Below, piece after piece: positions 19,889 through 28,462 of a DNA stretch of 64,000 nucleotides (positions are counted from its first letter, which is position 1; the number at the start of each line of letters is the position of its first letter). The notes beneath the pieces were generated by a model. That model ran no database searches. It had not been told where the DNA came from and saw only the letters and a list, made by a program, of their open reading frames with translations. Source of the stretch: Pseudozobellia sp. WGM2 (lineage in GTDB: Bacteria > Bacteroidota > Bacteroidia > Flavobacteriales > Flavobacteriaceae); the NCBI RefSeq assembly GCF_017810075.1, contig NZ_JADNYK010000008.1, forward strand, positions 1 through 64,000, read 5' to 3'. A program made the position numbers and the translations under genes.

Positions 19889-20775
19889 TAATGTAGAACA
19901 TTTTTTAACTCGTTTCTATACTCAGAGGGGTTTTGGCCCGTGAATGCCTTGAACTGTTTATTGAAATGCGAAAAGTTGTTAAAACCACTTTCCATACAAA
20001 CTTCAGTTATACTCATAGGCTGTTCGGCCAATAGTTTTGAAGCATGCACCAATCTATACTCGTTCACAAATTGAACAAAAGTCTTATTAGTGATTTTTTT
20101 AAAGTATCGGCAAAACGAAGGTACTGTCATACTAACTAAAGATGCAATCTCATCTAAAGTAATTTCTTCTTTGAAATTGCTCTTCACATGATTAAAGACA
20201 ATATTGATTCGATCATTGTCTTTGACCTCGGTTTCCATAGAGAAGCCTTCAGCGTTTAAAATCTTGAAATTTTTTGAAACCGCCAACTCGTTCAAGATAT
20301 TTAGTATAGAAAGCAATCGCTGAAAATCGGTTTGGTATTCTAAAATGAGCAATTTCTCACCTAGCTTTCTTTTGGTCTTACCGGAGAAGGCAATACCTCC
20401 TTTAGCAATTTCGAACAAATTCTGAATGTTCTTCATTTCAGGAATCTTAAAGAAATCGTTTCCTAAAAAATCTTGCTTCATTTGTATAACCGTCTCCGAT
20501 TCATTTCCGGTGAGCTTATCTGTAAAGCCACAATGTGGTAAATTACTACCTATTAATATAAGGTCACCGTTAGAGTAATACGAAACGTGGCTACCTATTT
20601 GTCTCTTACCAGAACCACCGTTTACATGCACTAATTCAATTTCGGGGTGGTAGTGCCAAATACTTTGTTTATTGTTTTTTGTGGCATCGAACTTCTGATA
20701 AGTATAAGAATGCCCAAAACTTGGCTCTATGGCCTCAAAAGCTGGCTTCTGAGAAAGGGAGATTTTCTTTTCCAT
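19888..20775 (-). CDS. AraC-family transcriptional regulator with cupin sensor domain
   Basis: 295 residues. N-terminal cupin-like domain (HYHPEIELVHVNGGSGKRQIG, then GDLILIGSNLPHCG) followed by a C-terminal double HTH of AraC type (EEITLDEIASLVSMTVPSFCRYFKKIT and ITEVCMESGFNNFSHFNKQFKAFTGQNPSEYR). Family members usually sense a small ligand, often a sugar. It is not an Ada protein: no methyl-acceptor Cys domain is present. Overlaps alkB by one base. Its upstream region carries CAAATTTA at 20780-20787, i.e. TAAATTTG read on the minus strand, only 4 bases before the ATG. Confidence 0.92.
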   Translation of the reverse strand: MEKKISLSQKPAFEAIEPSFGHSYTYQKFDATKNNKQSIWHYHPEIELVHVNGGSGKRQIGSHVSYYSNGDLILIGSNLPHCGFTDKLTGNESETVIQMKQDFLGNDFFKIPEMKNIQNLFEIAKGGIAFSGKTKRKLGEKLLILEYQTDFQRLLSILNILNELAVSKNFKILNAEGFSMETEVKDNDRINIVFNHVKSNFKEEITLDEIASLVSMTVPSFCRYFKKITNKTFVQFVNEYRLVHASKLLAEQPMSITEVCMESGFNNFSHFNKQFKAFTGQNPSEYRNELKNVLH

Positions 20776-20779
20776 AATG

Positions 20780-20787
20780 CAAATTTA
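20780..20787 (-). promoter_or_regulatory. Candidate -7 element TAAATTTG abutting the AraC start
   Basis: Exact TAnnTTTG on the minus strand; four bases separate it from the ATG at 20775, so transcription from it would give an almost leaderless mRNA. Confidence 0.4.
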
Positions 20788-20929
20788 CAATAGCCCTAAA
20801 GAGCTAATCTTTGCAAAATTAACCAAAAAATGTTCAAAATTACCCTTTAATGAATAAGTGTTTATTCGCCATGTTAAAATAGCACATAAATAGGAAAAGT
20901 GTGTAGTAGTGAGGTGGGGTATTCGGTGG

Positions 20930-20937
20930 TATGTTTG
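20930..20937 (+). promoter_or_regulatory. Candidate promoter -7 element TATGTTTG
   Basis: Exact TAnnTTTG match 52 bp before the ATG at 20990; no clear -33. Confidence 0.45.
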
Positions 20938-20989
20938 TATCAGATTATTAACCAAACCTGTTGAGAGACTGGTTTAAAAACAAAATGTC

Positions 20990-21574
20990 ATGAAAAAAGT
21001 ATTTAGAACAGCAGCAATGATCGCCCTTATGTTCGGAACAATGACAGCTTCGGCCAGCGAAGGGAAATTAAGCCTTATTACCAACGAGAACACCAAAAGT
21101 GTAGTATTTGAACTGGAAGCAGATGCCGGTAAGACTACCATTAAACTTTTAGATAAAGAAAGTAACGTAATTTATTACGAAACTGTTGAGAAAGTTGGAT
21201 ATGCCAAAAAGTTTGACCTTCAAAACTTGAAAGATGGTCAGTACTATTTCTTGACTGACGATTCATTAAGAACCACTACCTATACTATTGATGTTGACGG
21301 TTCAAGTATTTCTATTCTTGATAAGAAAGAAGATACTAAGCCAGTTTACAGAAAAAAAGAGGGAGTTATATATTTCAACCATTTGAACCTTGATAAAAAT
21401 AAGGTGAACGTTGATGTATTCGATAGTAGTAACCGCTTGGTTTTCTCTCAAGAATGGAAAGATACCATGGTTGTAGAAAAAGTTTTCAACTTCAAGACAG
21501 CTTTTAAAGATGTTTATACAGTTGTAGTTACCGATGGTAAAAAATCTTATTACGAAACTATTAGTGTAAAATAG
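20990..21574 (+). CDS. Secreted beta-rich protein of unknown function
   Basis: 194 residues: signal peptide about 1-22 (ends TASAS), then two similar beta-sandwich-like halves, each with the pattern ...VFELEADAGKTTIKLLDKESNVIYYE and VNVDVFDSSNRLVFSQEW. The two halves suggest an internal duplication of an immunoglobulin or fibronectin-like strand set related to the Bacteroidota DUF3244-type modules, though I would not assign a family with confidence. No Cys, lipobox or sorting domain. It has its own promoter-like element and terminator, hence monocistronic, probably periplasmic. Confidence 0.75.
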   Translation: MKKVFRTAAMIALMFGTMTASASEGKLSLITNENTKSVVFELEADAGKTTIKLLDKESNVIYYETVEKVGYAKKFDLQNLKDGQYYFLTDDSLRTTTYTIDVDGSSISILDKKEDTKPVYRKKEGVIYFNHLNLDKNKVNVDVFDSSNRLVFSQEWKDTMVVEKVFNFKTAFKDVYTVVVTDGKKSYYETISVK

Positions 21575-21607
21575 TTGTTAAAATAGTAGTTTAAGTTGAG
21601 TTGAGTT

Positions 21608-21641
21608 AAGAGCCCCGCTGGTATTGCACCACGGGGCTTTT
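21608..21641 (+). terminator. Intrinsic terminator
   Basis: Stem AGCCCCG / CGGGGCT with a 14-nt GGTATTGCACC-type loop that can extend pairing, followed by TTTT. Ends the gene at 21574. Confidence 0.8.
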
Positions 21642-21646
21642 GAATT

Positions 21647-22006
21647 TTATAGGTAAGCAAACGCCCAGTACATTAATAAGAATTGTAATGGTAATCTAAC
21701 CAACAACAGCCACTTGGGTAAGCCCATAGATGCTTTAGGGTCGCTTAGCATATAAAGGTGTACGGGTAAAAATGCAAAGAGCATTAAAATAATACTATAG
21801 AGAGCATAATTTTTTGTTGTTGTAAAGAGCATGGCCAAACCAAGTGAGATTTCTATAATACCACTTAGAATTACCAAAATTTTCGGATTCGGTAGGTAAT
21901 TAGGTATTATTCGTTTATAAGTTCTTGGTTTTATAAAATGGTTAATTCCTGCAAGTACGTATAGTGTGGCCATTAGATAATAATGCCAAGATTCGTTCAA
22001 GTTCAT
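21647..22006 (-). CDS. DoxX-like four-helix membrane protein
   Basis: 119 residues with four hydrophobic segments and the pattern LAGINHFIKPRTYKRIIPNYLPNP, then a GIIEISLGLAMLF helix, typical of small DoxX/DoxD-related membrane proteins of Bacteroidota. Molecular role is unknown; relatives are linked to quinone or thiosulfate redox reactions or act as putative subunits of membrane complexes. Separated by 78 bp from the MOSC gene on the same strand. Confidence 0.85.
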   Translation of the reverse strand: MNLNESWHYYLMATLYVLAGINHFIKPRTYKRIIPNYLPNPKILVILSGIIEISLGLAMLFTTTKNYALYSIILMLFAFLPVHLYMLSDPKASMGLPKWLLLVRLPLQFLLMYWAFAYL

Positions 22007-22084
22007 AAAAATTTAAGTTTGCGTACTTAGGTTTTTTATAGAAAAATCAATTCTATAATTCAGCTCACCAAAATGTTCGAAAGC

Positions 22085-22723
22085 TTATAGGTGTTTTTGT
22101 AATTTATCTTTTTTGTATTGTGGTACTGAAGGGTTTGCCATAAATATATTTAGTAATTCTTTCGGTTTTTCTTTAAGATACAAAAGTTGATAGAACTGGT
22201 AAACGGTAAGTTCGTTTATTGATTCTTCGATTAATTCCATTTGATCACCTTTACGTACTTTATCTTCTTCTAGAATACGAACATAAGTACCAGGGTGGCC
22301 ATGGTCGATAAATTCTTTTAAAATTTTTTGATTGTCGAAACGCACGCCTAGTTTATAACAAGGTTCACGGGGTTGAGATACTTGAACGAGTGCCGAACCT
22401 ATTCTATAAATATTGCCGACGCGTATTTGCTTTTCGTCTAAACCTTCTACAGTAAGATTTTCACCGAACATACCCCAATCCCATTCAAGTTTTGGATACA
22501 GATTTTTCCAGTAGGGGTAGTGCAAGGTCGAAAAAAGATAGCAGGCTTTATTTTTACCGCCATGATGCACCCTGTCGATGATTGTGTCTTGGCCCACATC
22601 TTCTTTTCTAAGATAAATTGACTCTTCTACGGGATATTTAAAAATTCCAGTTTTTTCTTCTTTTCCGTTCCAGGTAAATGTTACCGGGTTTCCGATATTT
22701 GTTGAAATAATATGCATTCTCAA
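22085..22723 (-). CDS. MOSC domain protein (YiiM-like)
   Basis: 212 residues; a second in-frame ATG two codons on (22717) is an equally good start. MOSC domains act in molybdenum-cofactor sulfur transfer and in detoxifying N-hydroxylated bases in the YiiM group. Seen: DRVHHGGKNKACYLF, MFGENLTVEGL, and the conserved Cys in QPREPCYKLGVRF, which is the presumed sulfur carrier or cofactor ligand. The C-terminal helical extension (YQFYQLLYLKEKPKELL) is that of YiiM. No molybdoenzyme gene is adjacent. Confidence 0.88.
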   Translation of the reverse strand: MRMHIISTNIGNPVTFTWNGKEEKTGIFKYPVEESIYLRKEDVGQDTIIDRVHHGGKNKACYLFSTLHYPYWKNLYPKLEWDWGMFGENLTVEGLDEKQIRVGNIYRIGSALVQVSQPREPCYKLGVRFDNQKILKEFIDHGHPGTYVRILEEDKVRKGDQMELIEESINELTVYQFYQLLYLKEKPKELLNIFMANPSVPQYKKDKLQKHL

Positions 22724-22802
22724 AGATAGCGAAGTCCGTTTTGAGTAGCAATGAAAATTTCATATCTCGATGAAGCAGAGCGTGCATTCTACTTTTGTAA
22801 TC

Positions 22803-23237
22803 TCATCTTTCTTTGAGCACAGAAATTATTTGCTCATCACAAGTAATATAAAAAGATTTGAACTCCATAATATTTAGATATAGGGGTAAATCACCGATAT
22901 TCTCTAAATCTTGAACCTTAGATTCGTTTGCGGCATTTATAAAAAATGTATCACCTTCGTTAAATTTATATAGGTTAATACTACCATCTTCACATCTAGA
23001 TATAGAAAGACCTATACCCATTGATACAAGATTGTAGTTATTGATGATTTTCCTAAAACCCATTCTTTCTCCCGGTTGTAGAAAGATTTCCCATATACGT
23101 AGTGAATCATTCTCAAATAGAAGTGATTGGCCCAAATCAGTGGAGATTTGCTCTTCCTTAAGTTCATTTAGCTTTGAAGTTTCCCAAGATGTAAAATTTC
23201 CGGAGGCATTTATTTCCTGATATATCATTTTGACCAC
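22803..23237 (-). CDS. Cupin-like hypothetical protein
   Basis: 144 residues. Internal strand pattern NDSLRIWEIFLQPGERMGFRK ... GLSISRCEDGSINLYKFNEGDTFFI ... resembles a small single-domain cupin, but the metal-binding His residues of the canonical motif are not evident, so metal-free or divergent. No signal peptide. Minus strand, 79 bp upstream of the MOSC gene, possibly the same transcript. Function not assignable. Confidence 0.65.
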   Translation of the reverse strand: MVKMIYQEINASGNFTSWETSKLNELKEEQISTDLGQSLLFENDSLRIWEIFLQPGERMGFRKIINNYNLVSMGIGLSISRCEDGSINLYKFNEGDTFFINAANESKVQDLENIGDLPLYLNIMEFKSFYITCDEQIISVLKER

Positions 23238-23800
23238 GGTTTGATTAGTATTAAAATAACTAAACTTGTTGTAGTTAAAAGGCTACAATATTAATGTCAA
23301 AGATGAGAATAATCTTTTATCTGAACAATTTCGATTAATTTGTAATTTATTGTTAATTAAGTATTTGCAATCAAAATCGATTATAAAACGTTTGCGTTTT
23401 AGATTTTTAGCTCATCTGTTGAATAATCTTTACATTATGCTCAAACAAGAGCACAATAATTATCATTTTCGAATTTGCCTATCAAAACTTCATAGTTGTT
23501 GGTAAAGGCCTTTAATTTTGTACTATTTACTTTGATATATGATAAAATACGAAATATTTTAATAGTAAGGTATTTAAGTTGGTTTGTTCGAGCTATGATA
23601 TTTATCACATTGGTATCAAATAATGTTTTATTTGCTATGATTTGATGACCTAAATAAAATAGGGTATCTGATTTAAATTTTTGAGTGTTAAAGAGATAGA
23701 AAAGATAAAATTTAGTTTACTATCCTATAATTAAAAGTTGAATCTCTTGTCAGTTACCATAGGCTATAAATGTTGAAAAAAAATATATACATTTATCGCT
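23238..23800. other. Intergenic region, 563 bp, between divergent genes
   Basis: Very AT-rich and without a convincing ORF, tRNA or terminator. It should hold promoters for both flanking units; no exact TAnnTTTG precedes the symporter. One inverted repeat (23385-23400) stands out and is listed separately. Confidence 0.6.
23385..23400. promoter_or_regulatory. Inverted repeat AAAACG-TTTG-CGTTTT, possible operator
   Basis: Perfect 6-bp arms with a 4-bp spacer, containing AAACGTTT with a central CG, which is the shape of LacI-family operators. It lies about 400 bp before the symporter and 150 bp before the cupin-like gene. No regulator gene is adjacent. Confidence 0.3.
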
Positions 23801-25399
23801 ATGGCTTTATTAACATTTTTAATATTTACGGGTTTCGTTGCTTTTTATGCAACCTATAAGCTCAGAAAAGATAAACTCGATACTCAAGACGGCTATTTTC
23901 TCGGCGGTCGTTCTTTAACGGGCATTGTAATCGCTGGATCACTTCTGCTCACGAATATCTCTACTGAGCATTTAGTAGGGCTCAATGGTTCTGCCTATCG
24001 AAACGGAGCGATAATAATAGCTTGGGAGGTGACTTCGGCCATAGCCTTGGTAATCGCCGCGCTTTACTTTGCGCCTCGATATTTAAAGATGGGGCTCACC
24101 ACAATACCGGAGTTTCTCGAAAAGAGATTTGATGGGCTTACGCGAACACTTATAGCCGTCTTGCTGATTTTTTCATTCGTGGCAACCTTATTACCGATTG
24201 TACTATATACTGGGGCTTTGAATATTGAGGCCATTTTCGAGATTTCTAGCCTCCTCGATGTCAGTCAAGAGCGAGGTATTTGGATAACGATTTTGATAGT
24301 GGGTGTGATAGGCGCTATTTATGCCATTTTTGGAGGTTTGAAAATGGTAGCTTATACCGATACTATTAATGGATTTGGTCTATTGGTCGCTGGTTTATTG
24401 GTGCCCATTCTAGCTTTGTTAAGTATTGGTGATGGTAACGTATTTACCGGTTTCAGTGAGGTGTTCGACAATGCACCCGAAAAATTTAATGTGATAAGTG
24501 ACGAGCCCGGAGTAGGCGAAGGGGCACGTAAGGCTATATTGCCATTCGAGGTGCTTTTTACCGGTTTCATGCTCAATCAAATTTACTTTTGGTGTATGCA
24601 CCAGTCTATTATTCAAAGGGTTTTGGGGGCCGTGAACCTTAAAGAGGCACAAAAAGGGCTTCTCTTTACGGGATTGTTAAAAATACTGGTACCCATGGTA
24701 GTGGTTCTTCCGGGGCTTATCGGCTATTATTATTTTGGTGATAGTTTATATGCCAACCCCGATAGCGTATACCCATTATTGGTCAAAAAGGTACTGCCCT
24801 TATGGCTCACAGGTTTTTTTGTAGCCGTAATGATGGGCGCCATTCTAAGTACGTTCAATAGTGCGCTCAATAGTGCCGCTACTCTTTTCAGTTTGGGTAT
24901 TTATAAGCGCTACATTAATAAAAATACAAGTGATAAAAAGCTGGTGATCATGGGAAAATGGACATCAGCCTTGTTGGCCGTTTTCGCAATAGGTATTGCA
25001 CCGTTCGTGGCGAATGCACCAGAAGGCCTATATCAGCTTTTACAGCAGTTGAACGGAATTTTCTTTATTCCTATAGCAAGTGTTATTATTGCTGGATTTT
25101 TGTTCCCGAAGGTATCTGCAGGTGGTGCCAAAATAGGACTACTTTTCGGGTTGGTCTTTTATGTGATTATGGACCATGTAATCCAAGTAAACTTGCATTT
25201 TATCCATATTTGGGGAATAGAATTTGTGCTAAACATTATCGTGATGCATATTGCATCTGCACTAATGCAAAAAGAAGAACGATTTATAATGAAAGATGCC
25301 GGTGTTTTAGACTTAAAGCCCTGGAAATATGCCAAGCACTTTAGTGCTGTACTCGTACTTTTTGCAATTATTTTGTACATTGTACTGGGAAATGTGTGA
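23801..25399 (+). CDS. SSS-family sodium:solute symporter, probable inositol transporter
   Basis: 532 residues with about 14 membrane segments. SLC5/SSS hallmarks: SLLLTNISTEHLVGLNG, the GGLKMVAYTDTING stretch and MGAILSTFNSALNSAATLFSLGIYKRYI, closest in style to the vSGLT/SMIT sugar and inositol group. The gene downstream by 67 bp on the same strand encodes myo-inositol oxygenase, and human SMIT inositol transporters belong to this family, so the substrate is inferred to be myo-inositol. Sequence alone cannot exclude another sugar. Cytoplasmic-membrane protein. Confidence 0.9.
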   Translation: MALLTFLIFTGFVAFYATYKLRKDKLDTQDGYFLGGRSLTGIVIAGSLLLTNISTEHLVGLNGSAYRNGAIIIAWEVTSAIALVIAALYFAPRYLKMGLTTIPEFLEKRFDGLTRTLIAVLLIFSFVATLLPIVLYTGALNIEAIFEISSLLDVSQERGIWITILIVGVIGAIYAIFGGLKMVAYTDTINGFGLLVAGLLVPILALLSIGDGNVFTGFSEVFDNAPEKFNVISDEPGVGEGARKAILPFEVLFTGFMLNQIYFWCMHQSIIQRVLGAVNLKEAQKGLLFTGLLKILVPMVVVLPGLIGYYYFGDSLYANPDSVYPLLVKKVLPLWLTGFFVAVMMGAILSTFNSALNSAATLFSLGIYKRYINKNTSDKKLVIMGKWTSALLAVFAIGIAPFVANAPEGLYQLLQQLNGIFFIPIASVIIAGFLFPKVSAGGAKIGLLFGLVFYVIMDHVIQVNLHFIHIWGIEFVLNIIVMHIASALMQKEERFIMKDAGVLDLKPWKYAKHFSAVLVLFAIILYIVLGNV

Positions 25400-25466
25400 T
25401 TTTAACACTTTAAACGTTATTAGCATACAATAAAACTAAACTCACAGTAAACTTGAAACAACTCTA

Positions 25467-26276
25467 ATGGAAAAGACTTTCAGAAATTATGAGGCCGTAG
25501 ATGTAAAGGCTGCGGTGAAGGAGCATTATCGAAAAATGAGAACCAATCAAACAGTGGATTATGTGCAAAGAATGCACAAGAAATATTTGAAGTTCGATAA
25601 ACCAATGCCCTTATTCGAAGCTATGGCCCACTTGAACAAATTGATAGATGTTAGTGATCCTGACCTTGATTTGCCGAATGTTCAGCATTTGATTCAAAGT
25701 GCAGAAGCGATCAGGGCAGATAATAGACCTGATTGGATGCAGTTGACCGGACTCATACATGATTTAGGTAAGGTGATGTTTATGTGGGGTAGCGATGAAG
25801 ATGGAACCAGTCAAGATGAACAATGGGGTACGGTAGGCGATGTGTTCGTAGTAGGTTGTAAACTACCCGATACATGTGTTTATCCAGAGTTTAACAAGCT
25901 TAATGCTGATATGTCGAACCCTGAATACAATACTACGACAGGTATATATGAAGAAGGCTGCGGATTGGATAATCTAGATTTGGCATGGGGCCATGATGAG
26001 TATTTATATCGAGTGCTGGCTAATCACAAAGAGAATACCTTGCCAGAAGAAGCCATGGTAATGATAAGGTATCATTCTTTTTACCCTTGGCATACAGGCG
26101 GAAGCTATAAAGAGCTGTTGAATAAAAAAGATGAAAAGTACCTGCAGATTATAAAAGATTTCAATAAATACGACCTGTATACTAAATCTCAAAAAATTTA
26201 TGATTTAGAAGATGTGATTGATTATTACAAGCCCATAGCAGATAAGTATTTAGGCACAGGCCCTATTTACTGGTAG
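25467..26276 (+). CDS. myo-Inositol oxygenase (MIOX)
   Basis: 269 residues. Cleaves myo-inositol with O2 to D-glucuronate at a mixed-valent diiron centre (EC 1.13.99.1). All six iron ligands of the animal enzyme are found in order: H74 (NVQHLIQ), H98-D99 (LIHDLGK), H176 (WGHDEY), H203 (RYHSFYPWHT) and D236 (FNKYDLYTK); K102 after the HD pair matches the substrate-binding Lys. Overall wording is strikingly like vertebrate and plant MIOX, an enzyme class best known in eukaryotes and present in some Bacteroidota. Directly downstream of the symporter, so uptake and oxidation are coupled. No uronate isomerase or other glucuronate gene is adjacent. Confidence 0.95.
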   Translation: MEKTFRNYEAVDVKAAVKEHYRKMRTNQTVDYVQRMHKKYLKFDKPMPLFEAMAHLNKLIDVSDPDLDLPNVQHLIQSAEAIRADNRPDWMQLTGLIHDLGKVMFMWGSDEDGTSQDEQWGTVGDVFVVGCKLPDTCVYPEFNKLNADMSNPEYNTTTGIYEEGCGLDNLDLAWGHDEYLYRVLANHKENTLPEEAMVMIRYHSFYPWHTGGSYKELLNKKDEKYLQIIKDFNKYDLYTKSQKIYDLEDVIDYYKPIADKYLGTGPIYW

Positions 26277-26296
26277 GCGAAAGTTAGTAGAATTAA

Positions 26297-26334
26297 AAAA
26301 AGCTCCAAAAAATTATTTTTGGAGCTTTTTAGTT
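26297..26334 (+). terminator. Bidirectional intrinsic terminator
   Basis: Stem AAGCTCCAAAAA / TTTTTGGAGCTT with loop ATTA, A-rich upstream and T-rich downstream. Ends MIOX and, on the other strand, htpG. Confidence 0.9.
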
Positions 26335-26349
26335 GGACTAGATGGCCGA

Positions 26350-28239
26350 TTACTTCACCATCTCATAACTTCGATTGATAAAGTCTGTCAACTCTTCACC
26401 TTTTAAAAGCCCTTTGGAAAGCTTTGCCAAATCAATTGATTGATTGATCAAACGTTCACGCTTTTTCGCGGTCTTAGTATTAAGAATTTCACTTACCAAT
26501 TCATGATTGGTATTAACAACGATGTTGTACATATCTGGCATATTGCCCATACCGAACATTCCACCGCCACCTGTCTGCTGCATTTCTTTCATTCTTCTCA
26601 TGAATTCAGGCTCGGTGATAATAAACGGTGAAGAACCACTGTCCATAGCTTCTAGCTGAACGGTATAGCTCTTGTCGTCAATCACCTCTTCTAAACTGGT
26701 TTTGAGCTTTTCTTTTTCCTCATCTGATAATTTAGATATCTGGGTATCTTCTTTTTTAATAAGGTTGTCTATATGGTCGGCATCCACACGGGCAAAAGAA
26801 ATTTTTTCTTTAGAAGTTTCAAGTTTTTGCATTAGATGGCCAATAATGGGCGAGTCTAATAACAAAACCTCATAACCTTTGGCTTTCGCCGCCTCGATAT
26901 AGCTGTGTTGAGATTCTTTGTCAGAAGTATAAAGAATTACCGTCTTTTCGTCTTTATCGGTCTGATTATCTTTAATTTTTTCCTGTAATTCTTCAAAAGT
27001 GAAATTTTTACCATCAACGGTTGGGTATAGTGCAAATTTGTCAGCTTTTTCAAAGAACTTATCTTCAGAAAGCATACCGTACTCGATAACTATTTTAATG
27101 TCGTTCCATTTTTGCTCAAAATCTTCTCGATTGTTTTTGAACAATGAACTCAATTTATCGGCAACTTTTCGAGTGATATAAGAAGAAATTTTCTTTACGG
27201 CACCGTCGGCCTGTAGGTATGAACGAGAAACGTTTAACGGAATATCTGGCGAATCAATGACTCCACGAAGCATCGTCAAGAATTCAGGTACGATACCCTC
27301 TACGTTATCGGTAACGAAAACTTGGTTTTGATATAGCTGAATTTTATCTTTTTGAACATTGAGATCGTTGGTCAATTTCGGGAAGTAAAGAATACCGGTT
27401 AAATTGAACGGATAATCAACATTAAGATGAATGTGAAAAAGAGGCTCTTCGAACTGCATTGGGTACAGTTCTCTATAAAACCTTTTATAGTCATCTTCCT
27501 CCAGGTCTGTAGGTTGCTTGGTCCATGCTGGGTTAGGGTTGTTGATGATGTTATCGACTTCTTGGGTCGGTGCCGGATCATCTTCTTTAGCATCTTCCGG
27601 TTTAGGAAGCGTTTCTGTTTTCATGCCAAATTTAATGGGTATGGGCATGAACTTGTTGTATTTGCTTAATAATTCGCTAATACGGTTCTCTTCTAAAAAC
27701 TCGGTAGAGTCATCGGCAATATGCAGAATTATTTCAGTACCTCGCTCTTCTTTCTCACCTTTGGTCAAAGTGAATTCTGGTGATCCGTCACAACTCCAAT
27801 ATACGGCCTCGGAACCTTCTTTGAAGCTTTTGGTTATAATTTCAACCTTGTGGGCAACCATAAAGGCAGAGTAAAAACCTAGTCCGAAATGACCTATGAT
27901 TCCAGCATCTTTGGCCCCGTCTTCATATTTGTTCAAAAACTCTTCGGCACCCGAAAATGCAACTTCGTTAATATATTTTTCGACTTCGTCTTCGGTCATT
28001 CCTATCCCTTGATCGATGACATGAAGCTTTTTAGCATCTTTATCGATCTTCACTTCGATTCTAGGGCTGCCGTATTCGACCTTAGCTTCGCCAATAGCAG
28101 TTAAATGCTTTAATTTTAATGTGGCATCTGTGCCATTCGAAATAAGTTCCCTTAGAAAAATCTCATGATCACTGTACAAAAATTTCTTGATCAGTGGAAA
28201 AATATTATCTACTGAAACGTTGATTTTACCTGTTGCCAT
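26350..28239 (-). CDS. htpG: Molecular chaperone HtpG (Hsp90)
   Basis: 629 residues. GHKL-type ATPase domain: ELISNGTDA (Glu catalytic, Asn for Mg), IDQGIGMT, and GHFGLGFYSAFMV as the lid glycine motif. Middle domain has NVSRSYLQ with the conserved catalytic Arg. C-terminal dimerisation domain ends with a short tail lacking the eukaryotic MEEVD. Length is normal for bacterial HtpG. An inverted repeat lies 14 bp upstream of the ATG. Monocistronic. Confidence 0.97.
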   Translation of the reverse strand: MATGKINVSVDNIFPLIKKFLYSDHEIFLRELISNGTDATLKLKHLTAIGEAKVEYGSPRIEVKIDKDAKKLHVIDQGIGMTEDEVEKYINEVAFSGAEEFLNKYEDGAKDAGIIGHFGLGFYSAFMVAHKVEIITKSFKEGSEAVYWSCDGSPEFTLTKGEKEERGTEIILHIADDSTEFLEENRISELLSKYNKFMPIPIKFGMKTETLPKPEDAKEDDPAPTQEVDNIINNPNPAWTKQPTDLEEDDYKRFYRELYPMQFEEPLFHIHLNVDYPFNLTGILYFPKLTNDLNVQKDKIQLYQNQVFVTDNVEGIVPEFLTMLRGVIDSPDIPLNVSRSYLQADGAVKKISSYITRKVADKLSSLFKNNREDFEQKWNDIKIVIEYGMLSEDKFFEKADKFALYPTVDGKNFTFEELQEKIKDNQTDKDEKTVILYTSDKESQHSYIEAAKAKGYEVLLLDSPIIGHLMQKLETSKEKISFARVDADHIDNLIKKEDTQISKLSDEEKEKLKTSLEEVIDDKSYTVQLEAMDSGSSPFIITEPEFMRRMKEMQQTGGGGMFGMGNMPDMYNIVVNTNHELVSEILNTKTAKKRERLINQSIDLAKLSKGLLKGEELTDFINRSYEMVK

Positions 28240-28252
28240 AAATTATACTTTT

Positions 28253-28272
28253 AATGTCTCTATGGAGACGTT
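28253..28272 (-). promoter_or_regulatory. Inverted repeat upstream of htpG
   Basis: AATGTCTC-TATG-GAGACGTT: 8-bp arms with one mismatch and a 4-nt spacer, 14 bp before the htpG ATG. Could be an operator or a 5'-UTR hairpin; it is not a CIRCE element. Confidence 0.35.
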
Positions 28273-28424
28273 ATATATGTTTTTGGTTAATAACATCCAT
28301 AAGTGGATTTACCTCTTCATTGGTGATATCTCTTGAAGTCAAAAAAAATACCACATAAGTATATGGTGACAAACTGACATCTTTTATCAGGCGTTTGTAA
28401 TGATTGAATTTTAAGTAAGATTAC

Positions 28425-28458
28425 TTTGTTTAATAATTTTTGTTTTTTATTAAACAAA
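28425..28458. promoter_or_regulatory. Perfect 12-bp inverted repeat over a candidate -33 element
   Basis: TTTGTTTAATAA and TTATTAAACAAA separated by 10 bp. The spacer starts with TTTTTG, which is 20 bp upstream of TAATTTCG (28463-28470, one mismatch to TAnnTTTG), so a bound repressor would cover the promoter. Confidence 0.45.
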
Positions 28459-28462
28459 TTAT

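Noticed and set aside
19888-20775. Ada-type regulator of alkB
   Set aside because: The AraC protein has a cupin domain and no methyl-acceptor Cys cluster or methyltransferase domain.
22790-22797. TACTTTTG on the plus strand matching the -7 consensus
   Set aside because: It lies between two minus-strand genes and no plus-strand gene follows; probably a chance match in AT-rich DNA.
23238-23800. Possible tRNA or further gene in the long gap
   Set aside because: No cloverleaf, T-loop (GGTTCGAATC-type) or coding frame of useful length was seen.
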